Assembly (NCBI GenBank): GCA_943908475.1 | Contig: CALTTG010000020.1 | Coordinates: 1 to 64,000, forward strand | Reading direction: 5' to 3' | From: an uncultured Burkholderiales bacterium | GTDB taxonomy: Bacteria > Pseudomonadota > Gammaproteobacteria > Burkholderiales > Burkholderiaceae_C | DNA length: 64,000 nt | Part shown: positions 32,431 through 41,001 of the stretch, in pieces | Position numbering within the stretch: position 1 is the first letter of the stretch | Layout: each line of letters starts with the position of its first letter | Position numbers and translations under genes: made by a program | Notes under the pieces: model-generated | Databases searched by the model: none | Told to the model about the DNA's origin: nothing | What the model saw: only the letters and a program-made list of their open reading frames with translations

Positions 32431-33660
32431 ATGAACACCGCATCCAGCCTCACCCACGCGCAGTCGACATCCGCCCTTGTGCCACCTCAGGCCCTGGCGG
32501 GCTTGAAAGTGATTGAACTGGGGCAACTGATCGCAGGCCCCTTCGCGGGCAAAACCCTGGCCGATTTCGGGGCCGAGGTCATCAAGATCGAGCCGCCCCA
32601 GGCTGACGGCGCGGCAGGTGGTGACCCCTTGCGACAGTGGCGCATGCTGCACAACGGCCTGAGCGTGTGGTGGCAGTTCCAGAGCCGCAACAAGAAAAGC
32701 GTCACGCTGGATTTGCGCACCGAAGAAGGTCGTCGCGTGGTGCGCGAACTGATCGACCAGGCCGATGTGGTCATCGAGAACTTCAAGCCCGGCACGCTGG
32801 AAAAATGGGGCATGGGCTACGAGGCCTTGAGCCAGACCAACCCGGGTCTGATCATGCTGCGCATCAGCGGCTATGGCCAGACGGGCCCCTACCGGGAGCG
32901 CCCTGGTTTTGCCGTGGTGGCCGAAGCCATGGGCGGCATGCGCTACCTCAATGCCGAACCGGGCCGCACGCCGGTGCGTGCCGGCGTCAGCCTGGGGGAC
33001 ACCCTGGCGGGCCTGCATGGCGCCATCGGGGTGCTGCTGGCCTTGCAGGCCCGCCAGCGCAGCATCAGCCCTGAAGCGCCCAAGGGCCTGGGGCAGGTGA
33101 TCGACGTGGCCTTGTACGAGGCCGTGTTCAACTGCATGGAAAGCCTGCTGCCCGAATACAGCGCCTTTGGTGCCGTGCGCCAGCCGGCCGGTTCGGCCTT
33201 GCCCGGCATCGCGCCCAGCAACGCCTACCCCTGTGCCGACGGCATGGTGGTAATCGGTGGCAATGGCGATTCCATCTTCAAACGCCTGATGCAGGTCATC
33301 GGCCGCGACGACCTGGCCCAGGACGCCGAACTGGCCCACAACCCCGGCCGCGTGCGGCGTGTGGCCGAGATCGACGAGGCCATCGGGGCCTGGACGTCAC
33401 AGCACCCGGTCGACCATGTGGTGAAGGTGCTCAATGAGGCCAGCGTGCCGGTGGGTCGCATCTATTCGGCCCAGGACATCGCCGAAGACCCGCACTACCG
33501 CGCCCGCGAGATGATCGTGCCCGTGACCACCCACGATGGCCTGACCGTCGAGGTGCCCGGCATCATCCCCAAGCTGAGCCGCACCCCGGGTGCGATCACG
33601 CGCCGTGGTCCCATGCTGGGGGAAGACAACGACGAGGTGCTGGGCCCTTTGGCGCGTTGA
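32431..33660 (+). CDS. Class III CoA-transferase (CaiB/BaiF family)
   Basis: The 409-residue protein is of the formyl-CoA transferase type, moving CoA between carboxylic acids. It begins its core with LAGLKVIELGQLIAGPFAGKTLADFGAEVIKIEPP, and has RNKKSVTLDLRTEEGR, ADVVIENFKPGTLEKWGMGYEAL, and SLGDTLAGLHGAIG with the catalytic aspartate. The C-terminal part IPKLSRTPGAITRRGPMLGEDNDEVL is typical. The acid substrate cannot be told, and no other catabolic gene is adjacent. Its GC content is among the highest locally. Confidence 0.88.
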   Translation: MNTASSLTHAQSTSALVPPQALAGLKVIELGQLIAGPFAGKTLADFGAEVIKIEPPQADGAAGGDPLRQWRMLHNGLSVWWQFQSRNKKSVTLDLRTEEGRRVVRELIDQADVVIENFKPGTLEKWGMGYEALSQTNPGLIMLRISGYGQTGPYRERPGFAVVAEAMGGMRYLNAEPGRTPVRAGVSLGDTLAGLHGAIGVLLALQARQRSISPEAPKGLGQVIDVALYEAVFNCMESLLPEYSAFGAVRQPAGSALPGIAPSNAYPCADGMVVIGGNGDSIFKRLMQVIGRDDLAQDAELAHNPGRVRRVAEIDEAIGAWTSQHPVDHVVKVLNEASVPVGRIYSAQDIAEDPHYRAREMIVPVTTHDGLTVEVPGIIPKLSRTPGAITRRGPMLGEDNDEVLGPLAR

Positions 33661-33666
33661 CTCGTT

Positions 33667-34419
33667 TCAGCGGGTGGCAGGCGGGGCTCGGCGTCGGAGA
33701 TCCAGGAAGGCTTGGTACCACCAAGAGCGCATGCCAATGAGCAAGGTATAGGGTTGTTTGCGGTGGTCAGGCAATCGCTGGTCCAGGGCATGTTGCCGGG
33801 AAAAATCTTCGGCCGTGCGGTGCAGCCGTTCAAGCAGAGATTTCGCATGTTCTGGCGCGAGCGAGCCATGCACCAGCAGCATGAGTTCATCCTCCCCACC
33901 AAAGCCGCCTGAGAGGTACTCGGGGGCCACTTCTTCACGGAAGAAGGCCATGACGGGCCCATGGGGGCGCCATCGGAAGGTCTTCGACAGCTGCAACTGA
34001 TACCGGTTCAAGGGCTTGAGCCTGATCACGCCCAGCCGATCCAGCCGGGTCAGGCAGGCGATGCATTCGGCCTCGGTCAGGCGGTACGTGGCCACGATCT
34101 GTTCGAAGGTCCATTGGCTCAGGCAGCAGGTGGCCACCAGCAGCAGTCGCTTGTCTTTGACCACGGCTTTTTCTTGCGCCAGCGTCAGTTCACGTCGCAG
34201 CGGTTGGGCCTCGACCACCTGCCGAGCCAGGTCGGCGAAGTCGATCTTCAGTGCCCGGCAGATCTCGTCAATGCGAGACAGCGGCATGTCGCCCTTGGCG
34301 AAGATGCGCTTGATGCTGGATTCGGCCAGGCCCAGTTCTCGGGCCAGACCCGCGTAGGTCATGCCCGCAGCCTTGAGTTCGTTCTTCAGGGCCTGGATCA
34401 AGGCGTCGCAGTTGCTCAT
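33667..34419 (-). CDS. XRE-type helix-turn-helix regulator
   Basis: The 250-residue protein has an N-terminal Cro/C1-type helix-turn-helix at residues 5-60 (ALKNELKAAGMTYAGLARELGLAESSIKRIFAKGDMPLSRIDEICRAL). A second, winged-helix-like part lies around 95-150 (QWTFEQIVATYRLTEAECIACLTRLDRLGVIRL). The C-terminal 100 residues may sense a ligand. Regulators of this build are common in Burkholderiales with unknown targets. It is divergent from the secreted-protein pair, with two inverted repeats between. Confidence 0.8.
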   Translation of the reverse strand: MSNCDALIQALKNELKAAGMTYAGLARELGLAESSIKRIFAKGDMPLSRIDEICRALKIDFADLARQVVEAQPLRRELTLAQEKAVVKDKRLLLVATCCLSQWTFEQIVATYRLTEAECIACLTRLDRLGVIRLKPLNRYQLQLSKTFRWRPHGPVMAFFREEVAPEYLSGGFGGEDELMLLVHGSLAPEHAKSLLERLHRTAEDFSRQHALDQRLPDHRKQPYTLLIGMRSWWYQAFLDLRRRAPPATR

Positions 34420-34436
34420 GAGACATCTCTGGGGAA

Positions 34437-34455
34437 GGTATTGAAAAACGATACC
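34437..34455. promoter_or_regulatory. Inverted repeat, candidate operator of the XRE regulator
   Basis: GGTATTG and CGATACC form a 7-bp inverted repeat with one mismatch around AAAAA, 18 bp before the regulator start codon. Position suggests autoregulation. No promoter boxes could be fixed with confidence. Confidence 0.4.
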
Positions 34456-34456
34456 A

Positions 34457-34479
34457 GAAGTGCCGTGTCATGCCACTTC
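34457..34479. promoter_or_regulatory. Second inverted repeat in the XRE / secreted-pair gap
   Basis: GAAGTG and CACTTC are a perfect 6-bp inverted repeat separated by 11 bases, immediately beside the first dyad. It could serve the divergent gene at 34550. A regulator binding both dyads would control both directions. Confidence 0.35.
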
Positions 34480-34549
34480 GTATTGTTTGGTTGTTTGCGT
34501 GGCGAGGTCTGCCCACAATCGGCTGCGTGTTCAACAACGGAGATCCCCC

Positions 34550-35008
34550 ATGAACTCGAAGGATGTCTTTCGATGTGGTCTGTGCCATGGCGTCCTGCCA
34601 TCGCTGATCGCACTGTGCGTCGGACTGGCTGGCATGGGCGGCAGCACCGCCGCACAGGCTCAGCCCCCCCAGCCTTCTGAGGCGAGCGCCTTGTCGGCAT
34701 TGCCCGTGGCGATGTCCGTGGGGGCCTCTGGCTTGCTGGTGGTCGGCACGGCGGCCTTTTCGGTGGTGGCCATCCATGCCACGGCCGATGGTGTGGTCTG
34801 GGTGCTGGAGCGCGCCAGCGATGGGGTTCGCACATCGGTCAAGTGGGCGGCCGCGTCGGCGGGCATGGCTTCGGTGGCCGTGGGCACCACGCTGACGGTC
34901 ACGGCGGTGTCGGCCGGCTGGCTGGTCAGCACCGCGGGCGAAGTGGTGGCGCTGGTGCCCAATGCGCTGGGACGTGCGCTGTTGCACCACGAGGAGGTGC
35001 TGCGATGA
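34550..35008 (+). CDS. Unknown exported or membrane protein paired with DUF2145
   Basis: The 152-residue protein has a signal peptide (LPSLIALCVGLAGMGGSTAAQAQ) and two further hydrophobic stretches (SALPVAMSVGASGLLVVGTAAFSVVAIHATADG and AAASAGMASVAVGTTLTVTAVSAGWLVSTAGEVVALV). I do not recognise a family. It has GGAG upstream of ATG 34550. Its stop overlaps the DUF2145 start (ATGA), so the two are co-translated and probably act together in the envelope. Confidence 0.65.
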   Translation: MNSKDVFRCGLCHGVLPSLIALCVGLAGMGGSTAAQAQPPQPSEASALSALPVAMSVGASGLLVVGTAAFSVVAIHATADGVVWVLERASDGVRTSVKWAAASAGMASVAVGTTLTVTAVSAGWLVSTAGEVVALVPNALGRALLHHEEVLR

Positions 35009-35799
35009 GCCGCGTGACCAAGCTGAGCGTGGGGTGGGTGCTTTGCGTCGCCGCATGGACGGGGGGGCTTCAGCTTGCTCATGCAGGGCGTGCTTGCCAG
35101 CCCAGCCGCTTGAGCGTGGCCGCGGTGCAATTGGGCTTGGGCCTGGCCGAGCGCACGGTGAACCAGCTGGAGGCCAGTGGCGCGCAGGTGGTGGTGCTGG
35201 CCCGTGCCGGCCAAGACCTGCGGCAACATGGCTTGCGCTATTCGCACCTGGGCTTTGCCTACAAGGAACCCGATGGCTGGCGAGTCTTGCACAAGCTCAA
35301 CGATTGCGGGTCGGCCCAGTCGGCCATTTACCGGCAAGGTGTGGGCGATTTTTTCCTGGACACCCCTCATGAGCTGGTGGCGGCGGTGGTGGTGCCCACC
35401 GAGGTGCTGCAACAGCGCCTGATGCCGGTGCTGCGCCATGCCAGCAGTCGGGCTCACTTGCACACCCGGGCCTACAGCATGGTGGCCCACCCCTGGGCGG
35501 TGCGTTATCAGCAGAGCAACCAGTGGGCCATCGAGTTGATGGCATCGGTGATGGCGCCCGAGGTGACCGACCGCGCATCTGCCCAGCGTTGGCTGAGGCA
35601 AGCGGGTTATCAACCCACCGAGCTGCGGGTGTCCATGCTGAGTCGCCTCGGCGCCAGGATGACGATGGCCAATGTCGCGTTCGATGATCACCCCGATGCC
35701 TTGCGCTACAGCGGACGCATCCAGACCGTGACCGTTGACTCGGTTTTTGCCTGGTTGCAACGAAGTGGTTGGGCCCAAGACGAGTGGGTGGTGCGCTGA
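35005..35799 (+). CDS. DUF2145 exported protein
   Basis: The 264-residue protein has a signal peptide (VLCVAAWTGGLQLAHAG) and the DUF2145 pattern: GLRYSHLGFAYKEPDGWRVLHKLNDCG, FFLDTPHELVAAVVVP, and AYSMVAHPWAVRYQQSNQWAIELMAS. Conserved His, Cys and Asn residues suggest an enzyme like the NlpC/P60 or YiiX-type cysteine proteins, but this is not established. It is coupled by a 4-bp overlap to the preceding exported protein. Confidence 0.75.
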   Translation: MSRVTKLSVGWVLCVAAWTGGLQLAHAGRACQPSRLSVAAVQLGLGLAERTVNQLEASGAQVVVLARAGQDLRQHGLRYSHLGFAYKEPDGWRVLHKLNDCGSAQSAIYRQGVGDFFLDTPHELVAAVVVPTEVLQQRLMPVLRHASSRAHLHTRAYSMVAHPWAVRYQQSNQWAIELMASVMAPEVTDRASAQRWLRQAGYQPTELRVSMLSRLGARMTMANVAFDDHPDALRYSGRIQTVTVDSVFAWLQRSGWAQDEWVVR

Positions 35800-35854
35800 T
35801 GGCTGGGGGGCGGGTTTTGATGTCCAATCGGTGCAGATGCCTGGGAGGATGCTT

Positions 35855-37765
35855 GTGGTGAATGAATCGGATGCCCATTCGGGGCAGTTCAGCCTGATGA
35901 GGCAGCGGCGCTTTTTGCCGTTCTTCCTGGCCCAGTTTTTGGGCGCTGCCAACGACAACCTGTTCAAGTTCGCGTTCACGGTGCTGGTGACATACCAACT
36001 TCAGCTGAGTTGGTTGGCGCCCCAAATGGCCGGTTTGGTGATCGGTGCGCTGTTCATCCTGCCCTTCTTGTTGTTTTCGGCCACCGCCGGGCAGTGGGCC
36101 GACAAGTACGACAAAGCCTTCATCATGCGCAGCGTCAAGCTCATGGAGGTCGCGATCATGTCGCTGGCGGCGCTGGGTTTCTGGTTCAGTGTGGTGCCCT
36201 TGTTGCTGGGCTGCGTCTTCCTGATGGGGCTGCACTCCACCTTCTTCGGCCCCGTGAAGTATGCGTACCTGCCTCAGCACCTGCGTGAGCACGAGCTGAC
36301 CGGCGGCAACGGCTTGGTGGAAATGGGCACCTTCGTGGCCATTTTGCTGGGCAATGTGGCGGGCGGCTTGCTCATGGGCATTCCGGAGGTAGGTGGGCAC
36401 TGGGTGGCCGCTGCCTGCTTGGCGGTGGCCTTGGCCGGATGGGTCTCGGCCCGCGCCATTCCCGCGTCCCCCTCATCGGAACCGGGTCTGCGGCTCAATT
36501 GGAATCCAGTGTCCGAGACCTGGCGCAACCTGAACCTGGCGTGGCAATACCCCAGCGTGTTTCGATCCGTGCTGGGTATTTCGTGGATGTGGTTCTTTGG
36601 CGCGGTGTTCCTGTCTCAGTTTCCGTCGTTCGCGCGCGATGTGCTGCACGGCAACGAGCAGGTGGCATCCCTGTTGCTGGTCGTGTTCTCGGTCGGCATC
36701 GCCATCGGTTCGCTGTTGTGCGAGACCTTTTCTCGCCGCCATGTGGAGATCGGCCTGGTCCCCATTGGGGCGGTGGGCATGTCGGTGTTTGCCTTCGACT
36801 TGTACCTGGCGGCTTCGGCCTTGCCGTCGTTCGCGGGGGGCGAGCGTTACACCGTGAGCACCTTCCTGGCCGAGCCCGCGCATTGGCGCGTCATGGCCGA
36901 TCTGGCCCTGCTGGCCTTCAGCGCCGGGCTGTACAGCGTGCCCATGTATGCGCTCATCCAGTTGCGGGCTCAGCCCAGCCATCGCGCCCGCATCATCGCG
37001 GCCAACAACATCCTCAACGCGCTGTTCATGATCGTCAGCAGTCTGGGGGCTGGCGCCATGCTCGGCGCTGGTTTCAGCATCCCCGAGGTTTTCGGTGCCA
37101 CCGCGGTGCTCAATGTGCTGGTGGTGGGCTATGTGTTCTGGCTCATGCCCGAGTACATCGTTCGCTTGGTGATGCTGTTCGTGACCCGCTGTGTGTATCG
37201 CTTGCGGGTGAGGGGCGACATGCACATCCCCACCGACGGAGCTGCCATTGTGGTGTGCAACCACGTGAGCTTCGTGGATGCCGTCATCCTTGGGGTGATC
37301 AGCCCACGACCCATGGTGTTCATCATGGACCACCGCATTTTCAAAACCCCGGGCATTGGCTGGTTCTTCCGGTTGGTCAAGGCCATTCCCATCGCACCGC
37401 AGAAAGAAGACCCGGCGGCCTACGAGGCGGCCTTCCAGAAAGCCCGCCAGGTGCTGGCCGAGGGGGAGTTGCTGTGCTTGTTCCCGGAAGGGGCCATCAC
37501 CCGCGACGGGCAGATGGCACCGTTCAAGGGGGGCATCATGAAGATCTTGGAAACTCACCCGGTGCCCGTGGTGCCGGCCGCGCTGCACAACCTGTGGGGC
37601 TCTTATTTCTCTCGGGTGGATGGGGCGGCCATGAGCAAGCCCTTCCGGCGCGGCCTGTTCAACCCGGTGGGGCTGGTGGTCGGGCAGGCGTTGCCACCCG
37701 ATCAGGTCACCCCCGAGGTGCTGCAGGCCCATGTGCAGGCCCTGCTGGATCAGCCCATGCCCTGA
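35855..37765 (+). CDS. LplT-like transporter fused to a 1-acylglycerol-3-phosphate acyltransferase
   Basis: The 636-residue protein joins a 12-helix MFS transporter (residues about 10-425: FFLAQFLGAANDNLFKFAFTVLVTYQ, STFFGPVKYAYLPQHL) to a PlsC-type acyltransferase. The acyltransferase has the catalytic NHVSFVD at about 469 and LFPEGAITRDGQMAPFKGG near 545. In E. coli, LplT brings lysophospholipids to the Aas acyltransferase; here both are one chain and the acyl-ACP synthetase part of Aas is absent. GTG 35855 is chosen because GGGAGG lies six bases upstream; ATG 35837 is possible. A paralogous transporter follows. Confidence 0.85.
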   Translation: MVNESDAHSGQFSLMRQRRFLPFFLAQFLGAANDNLFKFAFTVLVTYQLQLSWLAPQMAGLVIGALFILPFLLFSATAGQWADKYDKAFIMRSVKLMEVAIMSLAALGFWFSVVPLLLGCVFLMGLHSTFFGPVKYAYLPQHLREHELTGGNGLVEMGTFVAILLGNVAGGLLMGIPEVGGHWVAAACLAVALAGWVSARAIPASPSSEPGLRLNWNPVSETWRNLNLAWQYPSVFRSVLGISWMWFFGAVFLSQFPSFARDVLHGNEQVASLLLVVFSVGIAIGSLLCETFSRRHVEIGLVPIGAVGMSVFAFDLYLAASALPSFAGGERYTVSTFLAEPAHWRVMADLALLAFSAGLYSVPMYALIQLRAQPSHRARIIAANNILNALFMIVSSLGAGAMLGAGFSIPEVFGATAVLNVLVVGYVFWLMPEYIVRLVMLFVTRCVYRLRVRGDMHIPTDGAAIVVCNHVSFVDAVILGVISPRPMVFIMDHRIFKTPGIGWFFRLVKAIPIAPQKEDPAAYEAAFQKARQVLAEGELLCLFPEGAITRDGQMAPFKGGIMKILETHPVPVVPAALHNLWGSYFSRVDGAAMSKPFRRGLFNPVGLVVGQALPPDQVTPEVLQAHVQALLDQPMP

Positions 37766-37786
37766 TGACTCTGCCTTGACCTTGCC

Positions 37787-39082
37787 ATGAATGCGCCTGT
37801 GCCTTCCCAGTTCGCCCTGATGCGCCAGACGCGCTACGCCCCGTTCTACTGGGTGTGCTTTCTGGGCACCTTCAACGACAACCTGCTGAAGTTCGCCATC
37901 ACCCTGATGCTGACTTACCAGCTCAGCGTGCCCTGGTTGCCGCCCGAGCAGGTGGGCCCCTTGTTGGGGGCGCTGTTCACGGTGCCCAGCCTGCTGCTGT
38001 CGGCCTGGTTCGGCATGCTGGCCGACAAGCACCCGCTCGATGCGCTCACCCGCCTGGGCAAAGGCGCCGAGGTGCTGATGATGGGGCTGGCCGCCTGGGC
38101 CGTGTGGGCCCAAGAGCCGATTGCCCTGGTGGTTTGCGTGCTGCTGTCGGGCGTGCACGTGACCTGGTTCGCCACCGTGAAGTACGCCTACATGCCGCGC
38201 CACTTGGCCGGCCCTGAGCTGGTGGGAGGCAATGGCTTGATGGAGATGGGGCTGTTCACGGCCATCTTGCTGGGCACCTTGGTGGGCGGCGCCCTGGCCG
38301 AGCAGTGGTGGGCCGTGGCGGTGGCCGTGCTGGGCCTGGCCGCGTTGGGCCGATGGGCCGCTGCCCATGTGCCCGAGACACCGTCCGCACAGCCTGACCT
38401 GCAGGTGCGCTACAACCCGCTGGTGCAGTCGTGGCGGCAGGTGCAGACCGCTCGCGCGCAGGGCGCACTGCCCGCCATTCTGGGCATTTCGTGGATGTGG
38501 TTCTTCGGGGCCACCTACATGATGCTGTTTCCGGCGCTCACCCGCGAGGTCTACCACGCCGAAGCGGGCGTGGCGTCCGCGCTGCTGGCGGTGGTGTCGG
38601 TGGGCATTGCCGCCGGGGCCTTGTGTTGCGAAGCGCTGGCACATCGCTGGGGCACCCGCTGGGTGGTGGCTTCAGGCGCGCTGCTGATGGCCGTGTTCGG
38701 CGGCGACATCGCCTGGCAGGCGGTGTGGATGCAGCGCCAGCCCTCACTGTTGGGGCAACCGTTGTTCACGTTGCAACAGGCGTTGTCACAGGATCCGTTC
38801 TGGCGTTCGGTGGTGGGCGCGTGGTTCATGTCCATGGGCGTGGGCTTGTTCAGCGTGCCGCTTTACGCCCGCATGCAGGCCCTGGCGTCACCCGACTGCC
38901 GCGCCCGGGTGGTGGCGGCCAACAATGTGCTCAATGCCCTGTCCATGGTGCTGTGCGCGGCCTTGGCGGGTGCCCTGACCGAAGCGGGCTTCACCCTGGG
39001 GCAGGTGTTGGGCATCACCGTGATCCTGCATGTGGGGGTGTGCCTGTCTGCGTGGGTGATGGGGCGCCGCCCACGTGGTTGA
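37787..39082 (+). CDS. LplT-like MFS transporter, paralogue of the preceding gene
   Basis: The 431-residue, 12-helix transporter is plainly a duplicate of the preceding transporter domain: FYWVCFLGTFNDNLLKFAITLMLTYQL, VTWFATVKYAYMPRHL, GGNGLMEMGLFTAILLGT, ILGISWMWFFGATYMMLFPAL, and RARVVAANNVLNALSMV all have counterparts there. It ends after the transporter domain with no acyltransferase. It probably moves lysophospholipid across the inner membrane or partners the fused protein. It starts 21 bp after the previous stop. Confidence 0.85.
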   Translation: MNAPVPSQFALMRQTRYAPFYWVCFLGTFNDNLLKFAITLMLTYQLSVPWLPPEQVGPLLGALFTVPSLLLSAWFGMLADKHPLDALTRLGKGAEVLMMGLAAWAVWAQEPIALVVCVLLSGVHVTWFATVKYAYMPRHLAGPELVGGNGLMEMGLFTAILLGTLVGGALAEQWWAVAVAVLGLAALGRWAAAHVPETPSAQPDLQVRYNPLVQSWRQVQTARAQGALPAILGISWMWFFGATYMMLFPALTREVYHAEAGVASALLAVVSVGIAAGALCCEALAHRWGTRWVVASGALLMAVFGGDIAWQAVWMQRQPSLLGQPLFTLQQALSQDPFWRSVVGAWFMSMGVGLFSVPLYARMQALASPDCRARVVAANNVLNALSMVLCAALAGALTEAGFTLGQVLGITVILHVGVCLSAWVMGRRPRG

Positions 39083-39142
39083 GTGGCCTCACGCGTCGGC
39101 TTGCAGGGGTGATCCGGCCATGTGGCCGTGGTAGAAATCTGC

Positions 39143-39823
39143 ATGGACAAATTTCTCACCCCCGCAGCCTTGGCGCGTTGCCTTCCGTTCGCGCTTTTCA
39201 TGGTGTTGCTGGCCGTTCGCGGCGAGCTCAATGCACAGGAGGGCGGCAGCATCGACCCTCGCTGGATCTACGGGGTCTCGGTGCTGGTGGTCTCTGGCGC
39301 CTTGTTCTGGTTTGCGCGCCGCTATGAGGAGCTGATTCGCCAACATTGGCTGACCTGGCGGGAGTTGCTGCTGTCGGTGGCCGTGGGGCTCGGGGTGTTC
39401 TACCTCTGGATCCACATGGACTACGCGTGGATGACCCTGGGTGAACCCAGCGCCACCTTCAAGCCGGTGGATGCCGACGGGCAGTTGCAGTGGGGCTTGA
39501 TCGCCATCCGTTGGGTGGGCGCCGCCTTGATGGTGCCCGTGATGGAAGAGTTGTTTTGGCGCTCGTTCCTGATGCGCTGGATCGACAATCAGGACTTCCA
39601 GCGCGTGTCGCCTCGGTCGGTCACGGTCAAGGCCCTGGCCTTGTCGACGCTGGCCTTCGCGACGGCGCACACCTTGTGGCTGGCCGCCATCATGGCGGGT
39701 CTGGCCTATGCCGTGCTGTACCAGCGCACGGGCAAGCTGTGGGCGCCCATCGTCGCCCATGCCGTCACCAACGGGGTGTTGGGTGTCTGGGTCGTGTTGA
39801 CCGGCAACTGGCAGTTCTGGTGA
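39143..39823 (+). CDS. CAAX prenyl-protease-related membrane protein (exosortase-associated type)
   Basis: The 226-residue protein has about seven helices and the CPBP metalloprotease motifs MEELFWRSFLMRW, FATAHTLWLAAIMAGLAYAVLYQRTG and IVAHAVTNGVLG. N-terminal parts (PFALFMVLLAVRGELNAQEGG, DPRWIYGVSVLVV) match the subgroup usually found beside exosortase/PEP-CTERM sorting genes. No exosortase is in this window. The start is unsure between 39122 and 39143. It is convergent with tgt across a 33-bp gap holding a perfect hairpin. Confidence 0.75.
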   Translation: MDKFLTPAALARCLPFALFMVLLAVRGELNAQEGGSIDPRWIYGVSVLVVSGALFWFARRYEELIRQHWLTWRELLLSVAVGLGVFYLWIHMDYAWMTLGEPSATFKPVDADGQLQWGLIAIRWVGAALMVPVMEELFWRSFLMRWIDNQDFQRVSPRSVTVKALALSTLAFATAHTLWLAAIMAGLAYAVLYQRTGKLWAPIVAHAVTNGVLGVWVVLTGNWQFW

Positions 39824-39840
39824 AGCCTGCGCCGCAGGCT
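39824..39840. terminator. Hairpin between convergent genes
   Basis: AGCCTGCG and CGCAGGCT form a perfect 8-bp stem around a single base in the 33-bp gap between the CAAX-protease homologue and tgt. There is no U-tract on either strand, so if it ends transcription it does so poorly or from both sides. Confidence 0.35.
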
Positions 39841-39856
39841 CTTGGACCGGGCGTCG

Positions 39857-40996
<1,140 letters not shown>

Positions 40997-41001
40997 GGTG
41001 T

